Source of the DNA: Cryptomeria japonica
Lineage: Eukaryota > Streptophyta > Pinopsida > Cupressales > Cupressaceae
Direction of reading: 5' to 3'
DNA length: 60,000 bases
NCBI RefSeq assembly: GCF_030272615.1
Contig: NC_081405.1
Location: 160,896,694-160,956,693 of the forward strand
The position numbers were made by a program, and so were the translations under genes. Below the pieces are notes generated by a model. That model was not told the origin of the DNA, made no database searches, and saw nothing but the letters and a program-made list of their open reading frames with translations. Of the stretch, positions 23,238 to 37,329 are shown piece by piece. Numbering within the stretch: position 1 is the stretch's first letter; the number at the start of each line of letters is the position of its first letter.

Positions 23238-26200
23238 GATTGAGTGTTATCTTTCACCTTAAATTCTTAGAGAAATCCTCTTCTTTGTTTCCTTTCTAAA
23301 TTTCAAAATCTTAAAAAAAGAAGAAATTAATAGAATGCATGTTAGGATAAAATGAAATGACAAACTTGTTGGAATTGTAGTTAGATCTGGAAACAATTAA
23401 AATATATCCTTTTGAATGCATAATTTTTGAGTTGTTCAACTTTCTGTAAAAAATCTTTATCCCCCCAATTATAAATTGTGAGAAATCTCTCTCTTAAAAA
23501 TCTTTATTTCTCAAAAGGTATTTTGTATTCTCAAATTGATCCCTGTAAAATCTATCTCTGTGTTTCTTTATTTGTTTTCAAAATTAATTTGTGAGAGTCT
23601 CTTTCTCTCCGTTTTATTTCTCAAAGTAAAATTTGTTAGAACCTTTCTCTTTCTCTTTGTGAAAATATTTAGACAATAAGTTATCTTGGTGAAAATCTTT
23701 TGAAATAGTTTTTTTTCTTTTTTTTCTGTGAAAATCGTTATCTCTTGAAAAAAATTTCTTTTCTTTTTTCTTGTGGAAATTATTTAATGTCAAAATGAAA
23801 TCCATCTCCCTGGTTTAATTCTTAAGAGAATTTTTGAGAATCTTGTTAAAAAAAAACCTTTACCTCTTAAAAACATAATCTACAAAATTCATTCCTCTGT
23901 AAAGAATGTCTGGATTATTCATATCTAGAATTTCTGGAAAGACAAGAGCAATTTTTTTTCTCTGTATATAATTAAAAAAGAAATAAAATACAAAAACATG
24001 CATATGAATTTAAATAATAATAAATAAACACATATAATCTCTGCATTTCCATTGGTTGAATTTAATATGATTTATCCTTGCGTAATTAATAAGGAAACAA
24101 AATGTTTGATCTGTATTTATTTTTTATATATATATAAGCATATTAACATGTATTTCTATTTAGCATGTTGATTTAAAAAAAAAAGACACAACAATTTATG
24201 CTTTTAGGGGCTATTTCATTCCTTGCTAGCCAGTTTTAATAACCGACTTAGTTATTAATCCACTAATGTATTAAATTTTATTAAATATTTTTGAGTTGGA
24301 TATGATAAATTTGATTATAAAATTGATTTAGTTTATAAATAAAGATTTGTTAATATAAAAATATATAATTTATTTTTATAAATTAGTTTATGAATAAAGA
24401 TTTGCTAATATGAAATTGATTTTTATAAATTAGTTTATAAATAAAGATTTGTTAATATATTAATATGAAATTGATTTTTATAAATTAGTTTATAAATAAA
24501 TATTGTTAATATAAAATTAATTTATTAGCTATAAATATAGATGATTAATACTTGAAAAAAAATTTGTTTAACATTAATTTTGTTGTTAAATAAATTATAT
24601 TTGGGTGTTAATTATAATTTTATTTAAAATATATTTGTTAGAATTAAGAATTTAGGGTTTATATCATTAGACTTAATTTATATGTTAATAGTTGTAAGAG
24701 CTTCATCTTATCTAAATTAATTTTAATATTTGGCAGTTAAAATTTATTTGGGAATTAAATTGTAAATTTTGGACATTTCCTTCAATAAATTTCTTAGAAT
24801 TTACCATATCCCTAATGTGGGATAAGACAACCTTTTGGATATCAAAAGAGTAATTTTGCAAGAGGCAAATGACTAACTAATAGTTACGGGAGTTAGATGG
24901 ATAATCATTAAGAGGCCCCCTGTACCTTAATATAGTGGTTAAACCTTTTTATTGAATAAATTAGTTTGAATTACGAAAACAAAGTATTTATGATGCATCT
25001 TGGTAAGCTTTGCATAGTTAATGGAATTATTAAAAAAAGTATTGTTTTCTCTTCATGAAGAATCACTAGCCAACCTCAGATAAATTTTTAGTAGATAGAT
25101 CAATACTTTCAAATTAAGTCTCTTACTTATGAGTCATCAAATGTCGTGTAATATTTTCGATTGGTGCAAGAATTAAAGGTTAAAGATTTTACATGTCTAG
25201 TGAATGTGTTAGACTCATAGTTACCCTCTTTTTATACTTCAAGAAATATGGAATAATGTTTAGTTAATTTTTTTCCTTCAATTCAAAAAGATTGTTTCTT
25301 AAATTTAAAATATAGTATACAAGGCTTAAACATTTACCTTCTAGTTACAAAAGAACCTTAACACTAGAAAAAGGGAGAAGTCACATTTAAATTACACATA
25401 ACTAAAGATAAATTTAATTACTGTTTAGAAATTAGATGTGAATTTCATAGTTGAATCTCCATACAAACTAAAAGGGTATAATTTATTTTGTATGAACTTT
25501 TGTATTGATTAAGATGTAAGTAAATTCTTGAAAAGCAAATAGTTTTAGCAATGGAAATAGAATAAAAACTGTTATCTTTTCACAAGAAGTTATTAAACTT
25601 GACCTCATCTTGCATAATCTTAATTCTAGTACTCATCTTTTGTGAATATTTAAGGAATCTTAGCTTGAATGATGAAATAAGTTATAAGTGGATTCTAACC
25701 TTAATATGAGTTCGAGTAATCTGCCCTTTGATCACTTAGGGAGTTAAATTTGGATTAAATTATAGAGAAAACATTAGCTCACTTCTAAGAAATTAATATT
25801 GATAGGAATAAGTTAATATTACATCGAGTGGATGCTGTAGTTAGCTACCTCCTTATAATATTGTAAAGGAATTGGCATTAGTTCAAAAAAATAACTAGAA
25901 GTAGATTAACTTGAGACTTAACATTATTTTTGTTAACTGGCAAGTGTTTAAACCCTTCTCTAATCTCTTTTCCAAACAATTAGTAATTAAGTATAATATG
26001 GTTATTTGAACCTTATTGATGATTTTATCTTCAACCAAGGGAGTATTAAATTCATTTTTAAAGTACTATTATTTGATAAATTTTATTTCGAGCAATTTAG
26101 TACCTTTCAATTGTTTGGATTCACATTTAATGTAAGGTTATCATTTGTGGATGAAATTTATGTTTCTTCAAATGAAATAATTAGTTGATCTTATCATTAA

Positions 26201-26990
26201 ATAAGTTATCCCTTCAAATAAGTAGGTGTCATTCCAAAGTCCTCTTAATTATTCATTTAATTTCCTTTCAAGAAATTTAGTACCCTTCAAGTATTATGAT
26301 TCATATTCAAAGTGTAGTGGGCTGTTCCAAAATTATTTTATCTTGCAAGTAATTCAAATCATTTTCTTAAGGCACCTTTACAAGTATCACAATTTTCAAG
26401 CAATTAGTATTTTCATGTAATTTAGTTCAAGTTTCAAAATTTTAATTATTATAATAGTTTTTTTCAAATATTATACTATTTTGAAGTAGTTGTTTTGTTA
26501 TGATCTTTTCAATTAGGTAAAATTTATATCTTAGTTTTCAATTTCAAGCAATAATTATTTTCATGTAATAGTTTCTTAATTGTTAAGTATAATGTTTATT
26601 TAAGCTTTCATGAACTTATAGTTCACTCTTAGTTAGATAATTAAAAAAGTGGAGTTGAAACCAAAACCTTAGCAACATTCGATATCTATGGTGCCTCTGG
26701 GTCACACTTACGGGTAATGTCATCGTGTTGAAATATTGCACTTAACGCCCAATAAAGCTGCAATAACGATGTCTGTGGCACCATCCCTATAAACTGTCAG
26801 GGAGAAAGAAGGGCCATTTGGAATCTAAAATCCAAGGGACGGGTAATCCCCCTTGGACCGATAATATAAAAAGATGAAATTTAAATGAATTTACATCTGC
26901 TCAGTTAAACCTTAGAAAACCTCATTTGGGTTGGTTGTGAGTGATGTTTCTGGAGTTTATTCATCTTGATGTATATTTCAATGGATGATA
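23238..26990. other. Non-coding spacer between S1 and S2
   Basis: 3.75 kb, AT-rich, with no domain-bearing frame. It contains T-rich/CTTT-rich DNA (23,240-24,000), a tandem repeat (24,321-24,514), and a less AT-rich stretch at 26,680-26,870 that I could not identify. It belongs to neither LTR, because each LTR has its own TSD. Confidence 0.6.
24321..24514. repeat. AT-rich tandem repeat, about 47-60 bp spacing, four copies
   Basis: The core AATTAGTTTATAAATAAAG followed by ATTTGTTAATAT recurs at about 24,321, 24,381, 24,428 and 24,483, with variable linkers. Confidence 0.75.
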
Positions 26991-26995
26991 ATGAA

Positions 26996-29900
26996 TGTAA
27001 TGCCCCGCCAGGAAACCCCGAAGGGATAAGCCAAAATTACAAGAATAGAGTGCAATAAATTTTTTTTTTAAAGTTACAACACATAAGCTGCAACAAGATA
27101 TCAAAGATTCAGATTACATAGCGGAAGACTTCAACTAACACCTAAAGAGTTTCCCAACGAGATTACTTAAATTTCACAATTCACTTAACTCACACAATTA
27201 ATCCAAAAACTGATTATCTTAATACTGAGATAATTCATAATCAGGATAATTTCTTTCAAAGATGGAAATATAAACCACAAGCGAAGATTCATCCATTAAG
27301 ATCCATTCAAAATTTCCATTCAAGCTTTTCATTAAAAATTACAACCATACATCTAACATTCTAATACACTAGGATTTCATCATGACATAAGAGATCTTTC
27401 CAAGCATATTTAAATTCCTTAACAACAACTGAGAATAATACATTACTCTAAGTTACATTCTTTCATATTCCAACTCATAGCATTTAAAAAAAAAATGATT
27501 GCATACTAGCATCTACGATAAGTCTCATCTAAACCACTTACGCATTTGATCAACATGGCATTCAAGAAAGAACTGAACATAAGCATTTAAAGTTAATTCC
27601 AATTATCCACTTAATCATTCTAACATAAGTTAATCATACATGATAAAGCTGAATAAAAGAAACATAAGAGAATACATCACATAACACCATAATGATCTCA
27701 GAGTTCACCCCTAAAGGGCTACATCTCCGGGTCTGCGCAACTGCAAGACCCCCTCTGATAAATAATAAAGTTAAGAGTACAAGAGGTTACACTATACAAT
27801 CCAGCCATCAAGGCGATATATAAACAATATACAAACGACCACATCGGTCCATTAATACATAAACGATCCTTGAAAAGAACAGGATCCAGCTGAACATAAT
27901 CAAAGCTAAAACAAAGGTCCAGAAGAGCATCCATAAAACTGAGCCATCACCACCCAAGGTCTAACATGAAACTGACACTCACAAGGGCAGCGACAAAGGA
28001 TGACTCACAAAGGTACTCAAAACAGGACAAAACGACAACACACTAGTGAACGTAGGGACAAGTGTCATCACACAACCTGGTATGGATACCATGGCAAGTC
28101 TTCATAGGTCCCAGCCCATACACTGGTAACCCTGGCAACCTAATCCGAACTTCCGGCCCATCCAAGCCTCATGTGGACCCACACTTCCTCTCATGAAGAC
28201 AAGGAAGATGGTTTGCCATTTCAGGCCTTCTCACAGCATGTCGAATCTATGATAGCACTCGTCTCATGTGTGAGGCACATTATCTTATTTAGAGATTATT
28301 TTCTAATCTACTTAGGTTATCACTTATTAGACTCACTTTCGACGGGTTACCCAGCAGCCACTTTGGGCGCGACCCCCAATCGAAAGCCACTTTCCCATAC
28401 GACACTAGACTAAACTCAGACGAACTCAAAACCAAGGAATACACATGGTCAGACGAATGGAGTTCAAGAAGAGAGAAACAATCATCTGGTCAAACACGAC
28501 TCAAGATAATCACTTACTGACGGTACTCTAATCTAGAGACCCGACCAACAACGGTCAACCACAATCATCATTCGACTCACACACAAGGATAATGATCGAA
28601 ACGACACTACCACAATACAATAGTCAACTCGGAAATTGAGGACTGAAGCAGGTACCCCAAATCAATCCATACGACAGGGTCCTACTAAACAAAGCAAAAC
28701 ATGCCATTTCATAATTAAAAGCGAATACAACAATTAAACTCGCAAGGCAATAATCAGACAAGGCAATATTTCCTCAAATTGATTTAAACATTAAAAACGA
28801 TCAAGTTTTCTACATGATCTAAAACAAATTACAGTTATCTACCTCAACTAGGGATAATTTGTTCTTGGTTTTCTAACTCCTAAGGTCTCAAGCATCGAAC
28901 AGGCAAATAAGCCATACTGAGTTTTTAAACCAATTTCATATTAATTAAACTCAGACAACCATTAATCAACTAAAATAAGATATTTTTAATCTCCAACAAA
29001 CATCATAGACATACTGGTCTAAAATTAATCTCTACAGATTCATAATTTCAATTCCAGTTACATAATACGGATTACGGAAATAAAAATGTAGGAAGAGAAT
29101 CTAAGGAAGATAATCATTCCCAAAAGCACATCGTTCAATTCAACACCCAACGATAAATATTTCACTACTTCTCAATTAGCCAAATACTCTAATCAGCTAG
29201 AAGGTGAGGTCTAGATTTAATAATCCCAGATCAATCAGAATATAAACGACAATATTCAATTGCAAAATTACAGTCTTAGAACTTAATTAAGAAGTGGGCA
29301 TAAGTCACGAAATGAAGATTGGATAATTAATCCACCCATAAATTACATTATATAATTAATCAAAATCCAATCAACTTTTATCATGATGCTGCCACCCTAA
29401 TTCTAATTAAGAAACTAAGTAAATCTTATCATTAAAAATAATATTACAACTATTATATGCCATTTTATTTTTTTTGAATGAAAAAAAAAATACATAAAAA
29501 AAAAAACATTTTATAAATTTGTTTTAAACAAAAAAAAAACGCATTTAAAAAAGATTAGGGCGAGGGCGGGCCGTGCCCTAACCCTCGCCGCAGGGGAGGC
29601 TCGTGGGCGGCGCCACTGCGGTGCCCGCAGGCTCCGCGGCGCCTTGCGGCCACCGCGGACCTGCGGCCACCGCAGTGCCGCGGCCACAAGCGGCTGCGAG
29701 CTCCAAGGAAGGGAACGGGGAGAGCAGCAAAGGGGAACGCGCAGGGAAAGGGGGGAGGAGCGGGTGGAGCTCCGCTCCCCGCCCTCCACCCCAACCAAGG
29801 GTTTTGATAACAAAAAAACAATCTCGCCCAGCCCGGTTCGAACCAAAAACGCCCAGTTCGGCTTCGAACAAAAACTTTTAAAATTTTCTTCGAACACACA

Positions 29901-31162
29901 GTTCGGAATTCTCTCTTTTTTTTTTTTTAAACATAAAACGATAAGCAAGAAACCCTTCGAATTAACATTTCGATATGCATAAATTCTGGTTCCCACGAAA
30001 TTTGTTTTAGTATCCCATTTTTTTAGTGATTAACATTCTCTCCAAACACACAAAAAGGGTTTTCCCAACACCCAACAGCAATGAGGAAATACACATTTCC
30101 ATTTCAAACAAAAAACTAAAATTAAGAGTTTGATCCTACCTGATCTCGCGTTCCTGGCAAGATCGGCTGAAGAATCCCAATCTCCAGCTGCCCAAATCCT
30201 TCCTTCTCCATCCAAAATTCCTCCAATTTCATCTCCAACATATTTTCCAACCAAAAATCCTCCAAAATGTCTATCCTTCCATTTTTCCCCAAATTTGGGT
30301 TATATGGAAGAGTTGACCCAAAAATTTCTATTTTTGGAATTAAAAATTTTATTAAAAAAATAATACTCAAATTAATACTTTTCTAGCTATTACAATAATT
30401 TAAATTGCTTTTTAATTCAAAATCGATTTCTCTTTTAATCAAATTTAACCTTTCAAATATCAGAATCCAACAGAATACGATTAACTCTAATGCGATAAAA
30501 TATAAAACTTCCCTTTTTCAACAGCATATATAAAATGCATTAATATTCGAAAACAGACATTAAATCAAATTCACTCCCAATTTAAAACAGGCAATTCATT
30601 AACAACGAAAATCGCATAACGAATTCTCAATCAATTTAATCCATTAATCATCAATGCACAAACGCATAAATAATCAAAATAATTACTAAGGAATAAATAA
30701 TCAATTAACCAAACACACCAGGCACGCAAATCGAGAAGGCCAACCAAACAGACGACTCGCAAACCCAAACAAGAAGGGATTACCAACGACGACTGGCGAT
30801 GCTCACTTGAGCACGATGAAGGCCGACTAGGGTCTTACGACCACCTAATCCAACTCTAAGGATAAAAAAGGGTACACTCAAACCTGCACATCCAGGTGAA
30901 GACGAACCTCGCACTCATGCGGCATTGTACCTGAAAAATCCTGCAACCAAGAGTCATACATGCATACATATATAAAATTTACTGAAAGCGTTAGCTCGAT
31001 GTTAATACCATGAAATAGGTACACTAACAACTTGCATACAACTAGTGAGAAACCACATCAATAGCTATGCGTTAATTCAAACATCTGACTATAACATAAT
31101 ATTACGATAAACTAATCAAGATTAAACCAAGGTTAGAGATCGATTACGGTAGGGGTACTACA
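26996..31162 (+). mobile_element. Solo LTR S2 (4,167 bp), same family as S1, opposite orientation
   Basis: Starts TGTAATGCCCCGCCAGG and ends GGTAGGGGTACTACA. Flanked by the exact duplication ATGAA at 26,991-26,995 and 31,163-31,167. It has no coding content; all open frames inside have mirror versions in S1 or are compositional. Different TSDs show that S1 and S2 inserted independently, not as one foldback element. Sense is inferred as +, as explained for S1. Confidence 0.9.
29555..29800 (+). promoter_or_regulatory. GC-rich island in solo LTR S2
   Basis: CpG-rich block with GCGGCCACCGC repeated 17 bp apart and CACTGCGGTG/CACCGCAGTG inverted words. The telomere-like GCCCTAACCCT is at 29,575-29,585. 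It is the counterpart of 20,455-20,745. Confidence 0.5.
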
Positions 31163-31167
31163 ATGAA

Positions 31168-33560
31168 TTAAGGGTGACATATTTAATGTGAATTAGGACT
31201 TAGATGTTTTAGGGCACAAGTAGAAGGCCACTTTGAGCCTCTTTGCTATAGAGCTACCATCATGGGTAGCAACCATAGAGAAACTGTCTGGGGCATTGAC
31301 CCTAGAAAGAGTTGCATACCCACTAAACAATTTACATTAAATCATATATAGAAACCAAAACTACATACTTTACGCCTTTATCGTGTGCCAAAATGGGTAT
31401 GTAGGCAGTCTAGGGATAGAGTTGTCCCTTGTACTCAGGCATTCAGGGATGGGGACTTAGGGTTCAGTTATTGGCGAGATTTTAACTTTCGAAGCTTCTT
31501 AGTCCTACAAATAAAGTGAACAGATAATGTTAATTGGAAGATTAAAAGGTTTTTGATGCATACTTGGAAGGGATCCTGAAAGGATTCACTTGATTTCCCA
31601 AGGTTTTAGGCCAAATTTTGAGGTGGAAATCAAGCTTATTTTGTTAAATTTCATTTTACTCCTAAGGACGGCGACCTCGGTGCACTCTTGGTAGAGGAGT
31701 TTAGTCTTTAGTGAGTGACTTAGGACTCGGATGGTCCTAATGAGTCTAAAGTCTCTAGCCAGAGCACTCCCCATTCTTTATGAATAGATGCCTACCCTGT
31801 TTGGGTAGATGCATATCCTGAATTGGATAGATGAAATCCTTGTCCCGTATAGATAGATGCCTAGCCCGTATGGTTAGATGTCTATCCTGATTGGATGGAT
31901 TCCTATCCCATTTTGATAGATTCCTAGAGTATGCAAATGAATCAAACACGAATGAGAATAAGTAAAAGAAAAAAAATCAATTGAGATTTTGGATTAAGGT
32001 AAGTGGGTTATTACAATTTCATATTATATTTTGTATAGAGGATGCCATTTTCAGATGCGTGAGTTTGAACCAACAAGCACAAAATCATGTTACAAGTCCC
32101 TTGCAAATTCTATTATATGTTTTGTGTGCTTATAAAAGTGTTTCCTCTAATTAAAACCATTTTTATGATTCATTATGGATTTAATCATCAATGGAACACA
32201 GGTTTATATTTTATGTAACCTTCAAAATAAATACTACCATAAATGAGGATCATTTCTTTCATATTATTAAGTATGCAAAGGATTTGTCTAATAAAAATTA
32301 AAAAGGTTGCGAACCTAGGTGATCACCTTATTGAAGCCCTCTTGAAGATTGGAAGTGTATCAACTTGGAATTATTCTTCAGAATAAGCCTGCAACTTGTT
32401 AGTTTTTCACCAAATATTGATAATGAAAGCTACAGGAAAAATCCAAATATCAACCAATAAAATAGAGAAAAGGAAGAAAACATGAAAACAATATAAATTA
32501 TACCTTTACCCTTCTGTCTCATTTTGTCCTATCCCCATTGTTATTGGTTGCAGATGATTTCTCTCAGACATGCACTGTGTGGCTTCCAAGATGGCAAATG
32601 TGGAATGGACATATAACTGATAGTTGGATTATGCAAGCTAAAATGATTTGATGCTATGATGCAAGATAATAAAAAGACTCCTAAAATGCTTAGATACTCA
32701 AAATCCTAAAACTCACGGATACACAATGACTACTGCAAGATAACTATTAGTCTCAAAATGCTGGAGAATTTCTCTTTTTTATAGATTTTTGGTGTGCAAA
32801 ATCCCATGTGACAGAGATCAACGATTGAGATTGAATAATGTAATATTGGATGGCTATGAAAATATTTGTTGAGATGTGAGAGATAAAGGAGGAAGATGTT
32901 CCTCCTACACTTGCAAGATGGAGGAAAAGGTGGAAGGAGAAGCCAAGTGTCAGAAAACTCACCTTGACTGAGGGTGAAGACTTGAGAGAATAAAGGATGG
33001 TTGGAGAAGATTTAGGGGCATGAGAACAAGTGGACTTAACTCCCTCCAAAGATGTAGGAGTTGTTGGAGAGGATATAGGGAAGTTGAGGATGAGTGTACG
33101 TACACATTCTCAAAAGAAGGAAATGAGGTTAGAATTAATATGGTTAATTAATAATTGAGATTTAATCATTTATTTAGCCACATAAAATGTGAGTTGGAAA
33201 GGTTGAGTGATGTGGAGAGGAAGTGAGGTGGATTTGAGGATTTAAATAATTAATAAATTATTTAATTGATGAAACTATAGAAGAATTAGATAGGGGATGA
33301 TTAAATATGTAGATATTTAATTGAATTGATTTAGAAAGGGATAATGAATTAATTAATAAAATATTTTAATTTAATTAATTAATAGAAGAATAATAATTAA
33401 AGTGAATTAAATAAATTAATCTTTTCAAATTAATTATTTAATAGAAGAATTAAGATTAAAATGAATTAAATAATTAAACTTGTCAATTTAATTATTTAAT
33501 AGAGGAAATTAACATTAAATAAATAATAAATATTTATTTAATTATTCATAGCCAATTTTT
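31168..33560. other. Non-coding flank of S2
   Basis: No gene that I can support. It holds the minisatellite at 31,785-31,927 and an AATTAATT-rich tract at 33,130-33,560 in which a word near AATTATTTAATAGAAGAATT recurs several times. The - strand frames at 31,586-31,949 and 32,753-33,049 match no family I know. Confidence 0.5.
31785..31927. repeat. Degenerate minisatellite, 20-27 bp unit, about six copies
   Basis: The unit is close to GATAGATGCCTATCCTGATTG. Copies vary in length and sequence. Read on the - strand it would give a repeated RHLxIRD-like peptide, but no supporting gene structure is seen. Confidence 0.75.
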
Positions 33561-34359
33561 GAGTGTATACATTTTGCCCCTCTTTGAAATATTGTTGGAA
33601 CAACATTGTTTCAAAGAAAAATCAAGTCTCGATATTGATTGCCCTTGTCGATGATCAAATGTTGATTGTGTGCCCCTTCGAGAGGTTGATCATGAAAATT
33701 TGTAAAAATTGATTGAGCGATTAATCTCAAGATAAAATGATAAAAATGTTTGATTAAAATCCTTTAGCAATACAAAATTATTTAAAACTGAAAATGCCCC
33801 TCTCCTTTTTTTGGATAATTAAAAATTAATTACTCTTCATTAGGTCAAAAAGGTAATTATATAATCCTTTGATGGACCCATTTCCACATCATTTGCACTT
33901 CTGGCTTTTTGAGAGTGATTGTTAGTGAGCTAGGTGGAGATTTTGGAGTTCTTACTAAGCTTAGGATGATGGTCCCCTACAAGTGGCATCGGTTTGAGAG
34001 AGTTCGTAGATACCAGAGACCCGCAACGTACGAACCCTTGGTAGGTACCCTTATTTTGCTTGTCGTACAATTTTTCCATGATTTTCACATGTTTTGTGAT
34101 TTTTGAAATTTTTATAATTTTCTCTACCACGAAACCCCTTTTTTCATGCATTTGTTTGTAGTTTTAGCGTAAACACTTAGTTTGATAGCACATTTAATAG
34201 TTTAGCACTTTTGCATTTAATTTTCATGCTTTTGTAATTTGTTTTCATGCTTTTGTAATTTTTTTTAGGCTTTTGATAATTTAGCATATACACCTTGTAT
34301 TTTCACGTATGCACATGTTTGAATAGAACATCTATTTGTTTTAGCGCTTTTACTCATTG
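33561..34359 (+). other. Host-side flank left of LTR-A, with a possible exon fragment
   Basis: Mostly non-coding. An open frame from 33,909 (GDFGVLTKLRMMVPYKWHRF, then ERVRRYQRPATYEP) has a more protein-like composition and meets a GTAGGT (splice-donor-like) word at about 34,042. The tail (34,140-34,359) carries words such as TTTAGCGCTTTT and TTTTGATAATTTAGC. These recur right of the nest (55,850-56,030), which supports the view that the two flanks were once joined. Confidence 0.4.
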
Positions 34360-34749
34360 TGTGAGGCCCTACCCCGAGCCGACATAGCATTTTTGTTATT
34401 TTCATGTTGGACCTATTTTGGATACTATATTTTGATGCATTATGGACCTGAACTTTATATGATCTCTTGTTAAGGATAACATTGATATGACTATGTCATT
34501 TACTTTGATTTGCGGTACTTCATTTTTATACTAGAAATTATGGATGTATGCTCTATAGGTGATTTAATTCCATGATTATGATGATTGAGATTGTATGCAA
34601 TGTCTGATTTGTATTCTTTGCGTATGATGATATTATATGTGATTTTTGGAATTACTAATATGCAAGTGAGATATGCAGGAAAATTATTCCATGTGACCAT
34701 GGAAACTATTCGGAGAATCAAGCCTAGACCTATGTACGATTGTGAAGCC

Positions 34750-34779
34750 AGGGGTTGTCTCTTTGGAGAGACAACCCCT
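34750..34779 (+). other. Perfect 12-bp hairpin in LTR-A
   Basis: AGGGGTTGTCTC and GAGACAACCCCT pair around a 6-nt TTTGGA loop. The same stem-loop, partly eroded (7-bp core), is at 50,563-50,584 in the gypsy-1 LTR, flanked by the conserved GCCTAGACC and CATGTGACCATGG words. Confidence 0.7.
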
Positions 34780-37038
34780 CATTTGTAAATGTTATGCTTG
34801 GATGTGTGTTTAATTTGGAAATTGTTTAATTTATAAATTCTAAAAAAAAAGGGACATTTGCCATGTGTGTTTTAGTGATGTGTAATTCCTTTTGTAGTGT
34901 CACTTGACACATGTGTTGTAAGATGAGTTGGCATTGACATGTCTCTTTTGAGGAAATTTATTTTACCAATACATATATTTTCAATTATCCTAAAATGGTC
35001 CCAAGAAAACTTTGGATAGGGAGCCATTAGAAAGGTCAACTCAGGGTTGACCCGTAGGTAAACTTTGGGTGGACTTCTAGGGGGTTAAACTAACTCCTAA
35101 GGTCAAGTTAGGAGCATTTTTAGTGGGCCATATGATGTACCTATGGATGAAGACCGAATTTAGCGTTGTGTCCACTCCCTAGGGCCTGTTTAACCTCCCC
35201 AAAAATTGAGCTTCCCAAGTTGGCCGAATTTCATCTTTAGAAGAGCCTTCCTAGGTTAGATAACCCTCCTCATGAGTGACATTGCTCTTTCCCATTCCTT
35301 TTACTTTTTTTGAGGTGTCTTGGCTAGAGAGTCTATAAGGTTTTGGGAAGACCAACCAATGAACATCCTTCACCCTTCCTAAGTGGGTTGGAAAGAGTGA
35401 GGAGTGACTTCATAGGGAATAGTTTGGGAGGGAGAAGTTTGATCACCCACTTTCCATTTTGGAGACTTAGAATTTTTGAGGAATTTTTGTAAGTTTTTGG
35501 GAATATTTTGGCTAAGTTTTGAAGGAGAAAAAGTTGTGGATTTGAGCATCTCTCCTACAACTTCTTTCACCCTTTTTGATATATTTAAGGTTGGTTGAAC
35601 TCCTATCTCATGTATGTTGATGCTATGGAAAAGATTGTTATTGCATTATTTTTTTTTTCCTTGTTGTTTTTTTTATATGTGTAGGAAGATGTTGAGTCCT
35701 TCCATATGTGATTTTGGTTAAGTTTTTATGTTATTGTTTTTGGGATTTTTCAAGGCTAAACTCACCCTTGGGAGGGTAGAGTGGCCTTGGGGTGAAGGAC
35801 TACTTGACAACCTTTGAGTGAGAGGCTCTCTTTGGAAGAGAGTGAATCTCAAGGGATTTTGTGACCCTTGTTGCATAGTATTATGTTTATGCAATGGGAG
35901 TCATAAGGGGAGTTGTTGGCTTGTATGTCTTGGGGGTCATAAGGAATTGTAGGGACAAGTTTGGAACTTATGGATGTTGGAGCCTTGATATGGCATTATG
36001 TACTCTATTTGCAGAATTATCCTCGAGGTACTTAGTCCACCTTCACCCCACTTGAAAAGTCACATAAGTGACATTGTTTAATCCTTGGGTTGGGAGTGTC
36101 TTTTGTTGTTATTATTTTTCTTCTTGTATGTGTGTTTGAATGTGTGTTTCCTGTCTAACCTTGATTCTCCTAGCTCGGGGGTGGCTTCTAGTAAGCCTAG
36201 GTTGGGAGGTGAGCCTCCATGGTCACAACCTTCAAGTTTTATTGTAGGTTTTGCTTGGGAAAAGATTGGAAGGAAAAACTTTGATTGGATCCTATCATTA
36301 TTTGTATTAAGAAAATATATGTATTTTGGAAGCCCTCATTTAGTAGAAATGAGAGGCTAGGTTTTGTATCTACCTATTTGTAAAATAATTTCTTATTGTA
36401 TTTTAGTAGTAGCAAAGAAAAGAAAAAGAAATGTCTGATTGTATTTAGTTGCATAAATGTAAATGAACTATTGGAATAGATTTTTCCATGTTAAAAAAAA
36501 AGATGTATTTTAAATTTGAAGTATTATTATATTTTTGCAATAAAGAAAAGGGAATTACATTTGTTGAATATTTCTATGTTGATATAGTTGCTGGAAAAGA
36601 AGGATTTAGAATGATATTATATTTTGTCTTTAAGTGCTAAAAATAAAAAAAAATGCATTAGATCTTGCAGCTTATTGTATTAAATGTTCTTTAAAAAAAA
36701 AAAAATAGTTGCAACTGTAAATAAATTAAATTCTGCTAATCTTCTTCTATTCTGTAATAGCATGTCACTCAAAAGAATATAAATCTAGTTATAGAGTTAT
36801 TAAATCAAAAGAAAATTTACTATTCTGTTATTTACTATTCTCTAATTTATTATTCTGTTATTTACTATTTTGTTATTTACTATTCTATCATTTACTATTT
36901 TGTTTAAAAAGAAAGAGAGAAATAGTTTATCTAGTATGTACAAATAATCTATAACAATTATACATTTAGGATTAAATAAACCAGAATATTTAGATCAGAA
37001 TAAAATATGTTGTGCATGGGTGTAGGCACATCGAATAA

Positions 37039-37041
<3 letters not shown>

Positions 37042-37103
<62 letters not shown>

Positions 37104-37258
37104 AAATGTACCTATAAGATGGAAATGAAATATACATGTAATCTGTCATTTTAATTTTTCTAATTTTGTTTACTGAAATCTTGCATGTCCTTTTAGATTA
37201 TATATATATATGTATAAATAAATAAATAAATAAATATATAAATATATATATATATATA
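37042..37258. repeat. AT microsatellites in LTR-A
   Basis: (AT)n at about 37,042-37,100 and a mixed (AT)/(AATA) tract at about 37,197-37,258. Similar tracts lie at the matching place in the gypsy-1 3' LTR (52,697-52,990). Confidence 0.9.
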
Positions 37259-37329
37259 AATTTTAAACTTGTATCTATTTGTAAGGAAAAAAATATATAT
37301 AAAAAAAAAAAAAAAAATTAACCTTAGAT

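Noticed and set aside
18980-31162. One giant foldback (inverted-repeat) transposon
   Set aside because: Each arm has its own exact 5-bp TSD at both ends, so they are two separate LTR insertions.
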